Source: Haloechinothrix alba (GTDB lineage Bacteria; Actinomycetota; Actinomycetes; Mycobacteriales; Pseudonocardiaceae). From it: DNA of 64,000 nt. How positions within the stretch are numbered: the stretch's first letter is position 1; the number at the start of each line of letters is the position of its first letter. Location: assembly GCF_900188115.1 (NCBI RefSeq), contig NZ_FZNW01000014.1, positions 1 through 64,000 of the forward strand, in the 5' to 3' direction. Made by a program: the position numbers and the translations under genes. Shown here in pieces: positions 58,721-64,000 of this stretch. The notes under the pieces are model-generated. The model did no database searches and was not told the DNA's origin. It saw only the letters and a program-made list of their open reading frames with translations.

Positions 58721-59293
58721 CTACTGCCGCATGGCACGGTGCAGCGACTCGAGCGCGCGACTGGCGGTGGATTTGACGGTGCCCTTGGAGATCCCGGTCG
58801 CGTCCGAGATCTCCGCCTCGCTGAGCCCCCCGTAGTAGCGCAGCACGAGCACTTCCCGCTGCCGGTGCGGCAGGGTGCTCAGCGCATCCACGACCGCCTG
58901 GTGCTCGCTGCTGAGCATGGCGACGCTCTCCGCGGACCGCGCGTTGACCCCGTGCGGCGGGATGTAGTCGCGGGCGGTCTTGCGGCGGCGCAGCACGCTG
59001 CGGGCGCGGTTGACGACGGCGGCGCGGAGGTAGCCGAGCGCGGCCGAGGAGTCCCGCAGCTCCGCCCACTTGCGGTACAGCCCCGCGAAGGAGTCCTGCA
59101 CCACGTCCTCCGCGGTGGCGGCGTCGTCCACAAGCAGTACGGCGAGCCGTATCAGCTGCATCCGGTGTCGCCGGTACAGGTCCTCCAGGGTGAGCGGCTC
59201 GGCTTGCTCGTGCGGTTCGGGGGCATCGATGGTGCGCAGATGGCCGAGCGTGCGCTCGACCGTTCGCTCAGCACTGGAATCGGACACGGACAC
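58721..59293 (-). CDS. ECF-type RNA polymerase sigma factor (SigE-family)
   Basis: 190 residues from GTG 59293; GTG 59287 is also possible. Region 2 is at about 36-105 (TLEDLYRRHRMQLIRLAVLL, AEDVVQDSFAGLYRKWAEL) and region 4 at about 130-185 (LSTLPHRQREVLVLRYYGGL, SEAEISDATGISKGTVKSTA). This is the SigE-like actinobacterial group with the ISKGTVKSTASRAL recognition helix. A 67-residue membrane protein is encoded directly behind it and may be the regulator. Promoter specificity unknown. The upstream region faces the divergent YciI gene. Confidence 0.92.
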   Translation of the reverse strand: MSVSDSSAERTVERTLGHLRTIDAPEPHEQAEPLTLEDLYRRHRMQLIRLAVLLVDDAATAEDVVQDSFAGLYRKWAELRDSSAALGYLRAAVVNRARSVLRRRKTARDYIPPHGVNARSAESVAMLSSEHQAVVDALSTLPHRQREVLVLRYYGGLSEAEISDATGISKGTVKSTASRALESLHRAMRQ

Positions 59294-59433
59294 GGACCAA
59301 GCGTATCTGTGTGCGTGGTCATTTGCCTACGCGCCGTGAACACCTGCGACCGTGCGTCGCACCGGTACCCGCATCACCGCCGGTGCCGTAGCGGTACGGT
59401 CGCAGCGCACACCGATTCGGTTGGGAGGCGTTC

Positions 59434-59709
59434 GTGGCCTGGTACCTGGTGGAGATCGAGTACGTGCAGGACAAGCTCGCCGATGTGCGGCCGAGGCACC
59501 GCGAGTTCCTCAACGACCTGGCCGAACGCGGCCGGGTCGCGGTGGCAGGCCCGCTCGCCGACGACACCGGCGGCATCGTACTGGTGCAGGCCGAGGACCT
59601 CGACGATCTGCACACGGTGATCGACGCCGACCCCTACCACGTGGAGGGCGTCATCGCGCGGCGCTCGGTGCGTGAGTACAAGCCGGTACTGGGTGCCTGG
59701 GTGCCGTGA
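59434..59709 (+). CDS. YciI-family protein
   Basis: 91 residues from GTG 59434, with GGGAGG five bases upstream. The YciI (ferredoxin-like dimer) fold is recognised from AWYLVEIEYVQDKLADVRPR, HREFLNDLAERGRVAVAGPL (the conserved His-Asp pair region), GIVLVQAEDLDDLHTVIDAD and DPYHVEGVIARRSVREY. Members form dimers with a conserved His/Asp site, thought to be hydrolytic or dehalogenase-like, but no physiological substrate is established. It is complete, unlike the truncated DGPF relative at 1427-1687. Convergent with the F420/PNPOx-type gene 10 bp away. Confidence 0.9.
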   Translation: MAWYLVEIEYVQDKLADVRPRHREFLNDLAERGRVAVAGPLADDTGGIVLVQAEDLDDLHTVIDADPYHVEGVIARRSVREYKPVLGAWVP

Positions 59710-59719
59710 GCGCGGTGGC

Positions 59720-60211
59720 TCAGTACGCCCCGCCCAGCTTGCTGTGATCCCATGTGACGATCTTCGTCGGGGTGAGCACCAGACCGACGCGCTTGGTCGC
59801 CTGGGCGCGTAGCGCGTCGACGGCCTCGTCGGGGATCTCGGCGCCGTCGAAGGTGTACCGGCGCATCAGGTCCGTGCCGATGGCCAGCGTCCGCTCGGTG
59901 TCGTCGATGATCTCGACGTCGGTCTCCATCGAGACCCCGCTCAGCTCCTCGTAGGCTTCGCCGGACTCGACGAGCACCGTGGCCTGCGCGAGCCTGCGCA
60001 GGTTGGCGACCTTCTGCGAGCGGCCGTACGTCCACGTCTCCAGGCGCAGCGCCCCGCCGTCCGTGTCACCGCCCCCGTGCGGGACGTACCACAGTGGCGC
60101 CAGGTGCGGCCTGCCGTTCGGCCCCATCGTGGCGACGTTGATCACGCGCTGCTCGGCAAGGTAGTCGCGGATCTCGCTGTCGGTCATCTTGATCTGGTCG
60201 CGCCGGGACAT
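59720..60211 (-). CDS. PNPOx/F420-dependent split-barrel family protein
   Basis: 163 residues from ATG 60211, preceded by AGGAGG. The split barrel shows MTDSEIRDYLAEQRVINVAT, GPNGRPHLAPLWYVPHGG, WTYGRSQKVANLRRLAQATV and a C-terminal strand LVLTPTKIVTWDHSKLGG. This resembles the actinobacterial pyridoxamine-oxidase-like proteins that bind FMN or F420; the Lys/Arg cofactor residues (YGRSQKVANL) fit an F420-type site, but the cofactor cannot be settled by eye. It begins 60 bp from the stop of the SDR gene on the same strand and may be co-transcribed with it. Confidence 0.85.
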   Translation of the reverse strand: MSRRDQIKMTDSEIRDYLAEQRVINVATMGPNGRPHLAPLWYVPHGGGDTDGGALRLETWTYGRSQKVANLRRLAQATVLVESGEAYEELSGVSMETDVEIIDDTERTLAIGTDLMRRYTFDGAEIPDEAVDALRAQATKRVGLVLTPTKIVTWDHSKLGGAY

Positions 60212-60270
60212 GCGGCCTCCTGCGTCATCGACGAACCGATGTTGATCTCGCCGGGTAGCTTAGCCGTAGC

Positions 60271-61200
60271 CTACGTGTCCGCGTCGCGCTGCGTGGCCGC
60301 ACGCCCGCCGTGCCCGGTGATCGCGGACTCCCGCGCGCCGCGGCGTTCGATGTCGGCCAGCGCGTCGCGGTCGGCCCGGGGCACGCCGGTCATCCGCCCG
60401 CCGATCTCGATGACCGGCGGGAGGAATGCCCTGAGCAGCTTCAGCCCACCCACCCAGCGGGGCACGTGAATGGTGCGGGCCCTGCGCAGGATGCCGCGTT
60501 CGAGGCAGTCGAGGGCGACGGGCAGCGGGTAGGTCTTGCCGAGCAGGCCGGGCATCCCGGTACGCAACTTGCCGAAGACGGGGTGCGCGTCGGCGGACTC
60601 CACCAGGTCGGTCCTGATCCACGTGGGGTGGGCGACCCCGACGCGGACGCCGAGGTGTTTCAGCTCGGCGCGCATGCTGTTGGACAGCGCCTCGACGCCT
60701 GCCTTCGCTGCCGCGTAGCTGGCCATGCCCGGCGCGTGGCAGATCGCGGCCAGCGAGGACACGGTCAGCAGGTACCCCTTGCGTTCGAGCACGTGCGGCA
60801 GGGTGACCCGGAAGGTGCGCCATACCCCGAGCAGGTCTACCTCGATCACCTTCTCGAAGGCGTGCACGTCGACCGAGCGGGTGAAGCCGGTGGAGGCGAT
60901 GCCGGCGTTGGCCACGACGATGTCGATCCCCCCGAAGTGCTCGACGACACCGGCCGTGGCCTGCTCCAGGTCGTCCCAGCTTGTGACGTCCGCGGTCCAG
61001 GAACGCGCGTTCGGCCCGATGCGGTCGGCGACCGCGCGCTGCTCGTCGGGCTCGAGTCCCACGAGCGCGACCTTGGCCCCGCGGGCGGCCAGCCGCTGCG
61101 CGAGGCCCGCACCGATGCCTCTGGCAGCTCCGGTGATCAGCACGACCCTGCCCTCGACGGTCTCGGTCCTCGTCAGGGCGGACAGCGGGTTGAACGGCAT
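60271..61200 (-). CDS. Short-chain dehydrogenase with C-terminal extension
   Basis: 309 residues from ATG 61200 (GGAGGCACC upstream), MPFNPLSALTRTETVEGRVV. The cofactor motif is VLITGAARGIGAGLAQRLAA, acidic VGLEPDEQRAV favours NAD(H), and NAG lies in VVANAGIASTGFTRSVDVHA. The catalytic Ser is in LLTVSSLAAICHAPGMASYA and Tyr-Lys in YAAAKAGVEAL. A ~50-residue C-terminal extension (GGLKLLRAFLPPVIEIGGRM) is as in mycobacterial lipid-associated SDRs. A perfect palindrome (61244-61258) lies 44 bp upstream. Substrate unknown; a lipid or steroid-type alcohol is a reasonable guess. Confidence 0.9.
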   Translation of the reverse strand: MPFNPLSALTRTETVEGRVVLITGAARGIGAGLAQRLAARGAKVALVGLEPDEQRAVADRIGPNARSWTADVTSWDDLEQATAGVVEHFGGIDIVVANAGIASTGFTRSVDVHAFEKVIEVDLLGVWRTFRVTLPHVLERKGYLLTVSSLAAICHAPGMASYAAAKAGVEALSNSMRAELKHLGVRVGVAHPTWIRTDLVESADAHPVFGKLRTGMPGLLGKTYPLPVALDCLERGILRRARTIHVPRWVGGLKLLRAFLPPVIEIGGRMTGVPRADRDALADIERRGARESAITGHGGRAATQRDADT

Positions 61201-61243
61201 GGTGCCTCCAGGTCCTGTGCAGTGTGTCGGAGTAGCAGCATAA

Positions 61244-61258
61244 CTTACTCGTAGTAAG
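61244..61258 (-). promoter_or_regulatory. Candidate TetR-type operator upstream of SDR gene
   Basis: CTTACT-CGT-AGTAAG is a perfect 6-bp inverted repeat 44 bp before the SDR start. Its TTACT arm resembles the fadE operator arms (ATTACT/AGTAAT at 9661-9676), though the spacer is 3 rather than 4. A common lipid regulator is possible. Confidence 0.5.
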
Positions 61259-61447
61259 ATAATCACGGGTAACTGTTGCTGGTATTCGCGCCGCCTTGTC
61301 CTCGGGTGCGGGCGCGCCGGACGCTGCGCGGTGTTCGTACGATGAGGGTGAGCCCGTCGGTAGTCGAACCCGACAACGTCAGGCGCACCCAACCCACCGT
61401 TCCAGCCGGTGCCGCAATCAGGACGGCAGCTGCGAGGAGGAGCAACG

Positions 61448-62479
61448 ATGCCCATCGCCACACCCGAGGTTTACAACGAGATGCTCGACCGCGCGAAGGC
61501 GGGCGAGTTCGCGTATCCGGCCATCAACGTGACCTCGTCGGAAACGCTGAACGCGGCGATCAGAGGCTTCGCCGAGGCGGAGAGCGACGGGATCATCCAG
61601 TTCTCCACCGGCGGCGCGGAGTTCGCCTCCGGGCAGAAGGTCAAGGACATGGTCACGGGGGCGACGGCGCTGGCCGAGTACGCCCATGTGGTCGCGGAGA
61701 AGTACCCGGTCAACATCGCGCTGCACACCGACCACTGCCCGGAGGACAAGCTGGACGGCTTCGTCCGCCCGTTGCTGGAGATCAGCCAGGAGCGGGTCAA
61801 CAGGGGGCAGAACCCGCTGTTCCAGTCGCACATGTGGGACGGTTCGGCCATCGACCTGGAGGAGAACCTGCGGATCGGTGCCGAGCTGCTGGAGAAGGCC
61901 AAGGCAGCGAAGATCGTCCTGGAGGTCGAGATCGGTGTCGTCGGCGGTGAGGAGGACGGCATCGCCAACGACATCAACGAGAAGCTGTACACGGCCGAGG
62001 GTGACTTCGTCCGCACCGTCGAGGAGCTGGGCGCGGGCGAGAAGGGCCGTTACATGCTGGCGGCCACGTTCGGCAACGTGCACGGCGTCTACAAGCCGGG
62101 CAATGTCAAGCTCCGGCCCGAGATCCTCAAACGCGGCCAGGATGTGGCCGCCGAGAAGCTCGGCCAGCCCGCGGGCTCCCGCCCGTTCGACCTGGTCTTC
62201 CACGGTGGCTCCGGCTCGCTGGACTCGGAGATCCACGAGGCGGTGTCCTACGGCGTGGTGAAGATGAACGTGGACACCGACACGCAGTACGCTTTCACCC
62301 GCTCGATCGCCGACCACTTCTTCCGCAACTACGACGGGGTACTCAAGGTCGACGGCGAGGTCGGCGACAAGAAGGCCTACGACCCGCGCAGCTACCTCAA
62401 GCAGGCCGAGGGGTCGATGGCCGAGCGAGTCGTGCGTGCGACCGAGGACCTCAAGTCGGCGGGTAAGAAGCTCGGCTGA
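61448..62479 (+). CDS. fba: Class II fructose-bisphosphate aldolase
   Basis: 343-residue zinc enzyme of glycolysis/gluconeogenesis that splits fructose-1,6-bisphosphate to DHAP and glyceraldehyde-3-phosphate. Active-site motifs are NIALHTDHCPEDKLDGFVRP (Asp base and Zn His), ILEVEIGVVGGEEDGIANDI-like loop, ATFGNVHGVYKPGNVKLRPE (Zn His) and FHGGSGSLDSEIHEAVSYGV (Zn His, phosphate Gly/Ser), then KMNVDTDTQYAFTRSI. It starts MPIATPEVYNEMLDRAKAGE after GAGGAGGAGCAACG. A stem-loop, a tiny membrane peptide gene and the DUF3151 gene follow; fba next to DUF3151 is also seen in M. tuberculosis. Confidence 0.97.
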   Translation: MPIATPEVYNEMLDRAKAGEFAYPAINVTSSETLNAAIRGFAEAESDGIIQFSTGGAEFASGQKVKDMVTGATALAEYAHVVAEKYPVNIALHTDHCPEDKLDGFVRPLLEISQERVNRGQNPLFQSHMWDGSAIDLEENLRIGAELLEKAKAAKIVLEVEIGVVGGEEDGIANDINEKLYTAEGDFVRTVEELGAGEKGRYMLAATFGNVHGVYKPGNVKLRPEILKRGQDVAAEKLGQPAGSRPFDLVFHGGSGSLDSEIHEAVSYGVVKMNVDTDTQYAFTRSIADHFFRNYDGVLKVDGEVGDKKAYDPRSYLKQAEGSMAERVVRATEDLKSAGKKLG

Positions 62480-62487
62480 GTACCGTG

Positions 62488-62558
62488 CGGGGCGCTCGCG
62501 TGCCCGGCCGTCCCCGTCGTCTGTGTGCACGGAGCAGTGCGAGGGCACGCGAGCCCCG
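62488..62558 (+). terminator. Long-loop stem downstream of fba
   Basis: CGGGGCGCTCGCGTGCCC (62488-62505) pairs with GGGCACGCGAGCCCCG (62543-62558) with a 2-nt bulge; the loop is about 37 nt. It starts 8 bp after the fba stop. It could be a terminator or attenuator, and no U-run follows. Confidence 0.45.
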
Positions 62559-62584
62559 ACCGGCCCGATGGGAGAATCACTACG

Positions 62585-62671
62585 ATGATGCCGAAGCGAC
62601 TGATCGCGACAGTGCTGGCCGCCGCGCTGGTGCTTTCCACGGCGAGTGTGGCTGTGACCTTGCTCTTGTGA
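62585..62671 (+). CDS. 28-residue membrane peptide (tiny ORF)
   Basis: ATG 62585 follows GGGAGAATCACTACG. The peptide is MMPKRLIATVLAAALV, then a hydrophobic end (LSTASVAVTLLL), so almost all of it would span the membrane after a Lys-Arg start. The second ATG (62588) is an alternative start. It fills the gap between fba and the DUF3151 gene, a region otherwise unexplained. Its bacterial signal-peptide-like composition and good ribosome site support translation, but no homologue is known to me. Confidence 0.45.
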   Translation: MMPKRLIATVLAAALVLSTASVAVTLLL

Positions 62672-62734
62672 GCGAGCGGCAGCCGGCCATGCGGCGTCGC
62701 TTTCGGATCCACCCGCCTCGACCAGGAAGGCACC

Positions 62735-63157
62735 ATGAACAGCACCGACTTGCTCGGCCCTGACCCCACCCTGCTTCCCGAGCGCACCGACGCGCAGGCC
62801 GCGATGGACGCAGAGACCACACCGTCCGAGGTCGCCGCCGAACACCCGGACTTCAGCGAGGCCTGGGCGGCACTGGCGGAGAAGGCACTGGCGGCGGGGG
62901 AGCCCGTTGCCGCGTACGCCTACGCCCGGACCGGCTACCACCGGGGGCTCGACCAGCTCCGCAAGTCCGGCTGGAAGGGCTACGGCCCCGTGCCGTGGCA
63001 GCACCGGCCGAACCAGGGCTTCCTGCGTTCCGTGGCGGCGCTGGCGAGCGCGGCGCAACGGATCGGCGAGACCCCCGAGTACGAGCGCTGCGTTCAGCTG
63101 CTGAACGACTCCGACCCGGAAGCCCTCGCCGCGACGGGCCTGCAGGGCGGTTCCTGA
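62735..63157 (+). CDS. DUF3151 protein
   Basis: 140 residues from ATG 62735 (AGGAAGGCACC upstream). The family is recognised from NSTDLLGPDPTLLPERTDAQ, HPDFSEAWAALAEKALAAGE and YAYARTGYHRGLDQLRKSGW, then KGYGPVPWQHRPNQGFLRSV. This small helical cytoplasmic protein, conserved in actinobacteria beside fba (Rv0360c in M. tuberculosis), has TPR-like helices and no assigned function. It is on the same strand as fba, 255 bp downstream, with the tiny peptide ORF between. Conserved neighbourhood suggests a link to central metabolism, not proven. Confidence 0.9.
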   Translation: MNSTDLLGPDPTLLPERTDAQAAMDAETTPSEVAAEHPDFSEAWAALAEKALAAGEPVAAYAYARTGYHRGLDQLRKSGWKGYGPVPWQHRPNQGFLRSVAALASAAQRIGETPEYERCVQLLNDSDPEALAATGLQGGS

Positions 63158-63188
63158 GTCATCACCCCGGTGGGGTGGCCGGCGACGC

Positions 63189-63902
63189 TCAGCCGACCAC
63201 TCCCCGGGCCAGGCGCAGGTCCTCGGTGTGCCGGTACCAGCTCAGCCGGGTGACCTCGCGCGGGTGCGCGACCCCGTCGACCACGGGCACCGTCGGGTCG
63301 CAGCCCAGCTGGAAGGCCCGGCCGGTGTAGGTCTTCCGGCGCCTGCCGAGCAGGCCACCGACCACCTGCAGCACCAGGCCGGGACCACCGGAGTTGTCCG
63401 GCTCGGCGTGGATGCGGCGGGCGAGGCCGCGCAGCGCCGTGGTGTCGTCGCAGTAGCCGACCCCACGCACCTTGGTCAGCACGCCACCACCCATGAGGAC
63501 CCCTCCGGAATCGTCCCGGATCAACGGGACCCGGTCGATCTCGGCCCGCGTGGCGACGTCGAACGCGCGGGCGGGGTCGGTCGGCAGTCGCCACACCGCC
63601 GCGACGGCGGAGTTCCGCTCGACCGGCACGTATCCCACGGACAGCGTGGCCAGGCGGTCGGTGCGTAGCAGGCGGAGGACGACGGCAGCCAGGTCGCCGT
63701 CGGTCCCTGCCACGACGACGTCCGCGCCGGTCGCCCCCTCGCCCGGGTCGCCGGCGGCGTCTCCTGCCGACTCGGCGGCCCTGGCGAGCACGGGGTCGAC
63801 CTCGTCCTTGCCGGGCCGGTGTCCGACGTGCGCGACGTGATCATCGGTTACGCCCGGCAGTGGTGGGATCCGTCTCCCGCAGGCGATCACTGCTCCCCGC
63901 AC
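63189..63902 (-). CDS. Diacylglycerol-kinase-like catalytic-domain protein with degenerate motif
   Basis: 237 residues from GTG 63902, chosen because GGAGGT lies 7 bp upstream; ATG 63956 would add 18 residues. The pattern VVVAGTDGDLAAVVLRLLRT then ATLSVGYVPVERNSAVAAVW resembles the GGDGT-and-GT(x)N segments of diacylglycerol/NAD kinase-like folds, but the first reads GTDGD and the second has lost its Gly-Thr. LRGLARRIHAEPDNSGGPGL and YTGRAFQLGCDPTVPVVDGV resemble the later beta sheet. Kinase activity is doubtful; a lipid-binding relative is possible. Single gene at the window's right end, convergent with DUF3151. Confidence 0.62.
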   Translation of the reverse strand: MRGAVIACGRRIPPLPGVTDDHVAHVGHRPGKDEVDPVLARAAESAGDAAGDPGEGATGADVVVAGTDGDLAAVVLRLLRTDRLATLSVGYVPVERNSAVAAVWRLPTDPARAFDVATRAEIDRVPLIRDDSGGVLMGGGVLTKVRGVGYCDDTTALRGLARRIHAEPDNSGGPGLVLQVVGGLLGRRRKTYTGRAFQLGCDPTVPVVDGVAHPREVTRLSWYRHTEDLRLARGVVG

Positions 63903-64000
63903 GGCACCTACCTCCGTTACCCTCGTGCATCGGCCGTGACTGGCCTCGCGTGCCATATGCTCGTCCGAGAAACCTGCTGTCGATCAACCTGGAGTGTCAC

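Noticed and set aside
58500-59069. 189-residue frame reading into the 67-residue membrane protein
   Set aside because: Its first 122 residues overlap the sigma-factor gene in another frame and are Arg/Ala/Gly-rich; ATG 58703 right after the sigma stop is far more likely.
1-64000. CRISPR arrays, rRNA genes, complete insertion sequences or prophage
   Set aside because: No regularly spaced direct repeats, rRNA signatures or transposase genes were seen; the only recombinase sequence is the fragment at 19321-19605.

Overview
The window is very G+C-rich, with GTG and TTG starts, mycothiol-type enzymes, an HspR-controlled heat-shock operon, EspG/PPE-like type VII secretion genes and XRE/DUF397 pairs. 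This points to an actinomycete chromosome, most likely Pseudonocardiales (Saccharomonospora, Prauserella or Amycolatopsis relatives). Many gene groups match the Mycobacterium tuberculosis Rv0321-Rv0385 core in content (ugd, dcd, the EtfD-like Fe-S reductase, dnaK-grpE-dnaJ-hspR, fba-DUF3151, pyrE-spoU, clpB, type II flavohemoglobin). The family names come from recognised motifs; no database search was run.

Layout. 0-9.5 kb: end of a glycosyltransferase, an ECF42-type sigma factor with a truncated DGPF partner, a GT2 glycosyltransferase divergent from UDP-glucose dehydrogenase, a GroES-like protein, a large VanW wall protein and a FadE5-type acyl-CoA dehydrogenase. 9.5-16.6 kb: LuxR-type regulator, arginase-like protein, macrodomain, PAP2 phosphatase, a broken GNAT gene, a RibD-like reductase and a DinB/maleylpyruvate-isomerase-like protein. 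16.6-19.8 kb: a scarred integration hotspot at tRNA-Gly(CCC), with two tRNA 3' fragments, an integrase remnant and a broken VOC gene. 19.9-28 kb: MpaB-like oxygenase, dcd, EtfD-like reductase, SMR efflux/TetR, hydrolase, PEBP protein and DUF4097 protein. 28-32.5 kb: dnaK-grpE-dnaJ-hspR, with HspR (HAIR) operators here and at clpB. 32.5-37 kb: a type VII-associated operon (coiled-coil protein, DUF3558 lipoprotein, PPE-like protein, EspG) plus a decayed duplicate. 37-41.5 kb: two flavohemoglobin-like proteins around a PNPOx-like protein, then an internally deleted alanine symporter. 41.8-48.8 kb: clpB, a membrane-anchored protein, SDR, pyrE, SpoU methylase and a response regulator whose kinase is broken. 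48.8-56.9 kb: XRE/DUF397 module, molybdopterin oxidoreductase, DedA, marR-MFS efflux operon and a DUF368 transporter. 57-64 kb: GlcD-like oxidase, sigma factor with a small membrane partner, YciI, PNPOx, SDR, fba, a tiny membrane peptide, DUF3151 and a diacylglycerol-kinase-like protein.

Two themes run through the window. First, gene decay is common: at least eight truncated or internally deleted genes sit among intact housekeeping genes. Second, intergenic palindromes recur: five copies of a GGAGCC-type double palindrome, two copies of a perfect 21-25 bp hairpin, and a hairpin next to each tRNA fragment. Regulatory sites that can be read directly include three HAIR boxes, a near-perfect CRP/GlxR box, and candidate TetR/MarR operators at fadE, the SMR gene, marR and an SDR. 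No CRISPR array, rRNA or complete mobile element was seen.
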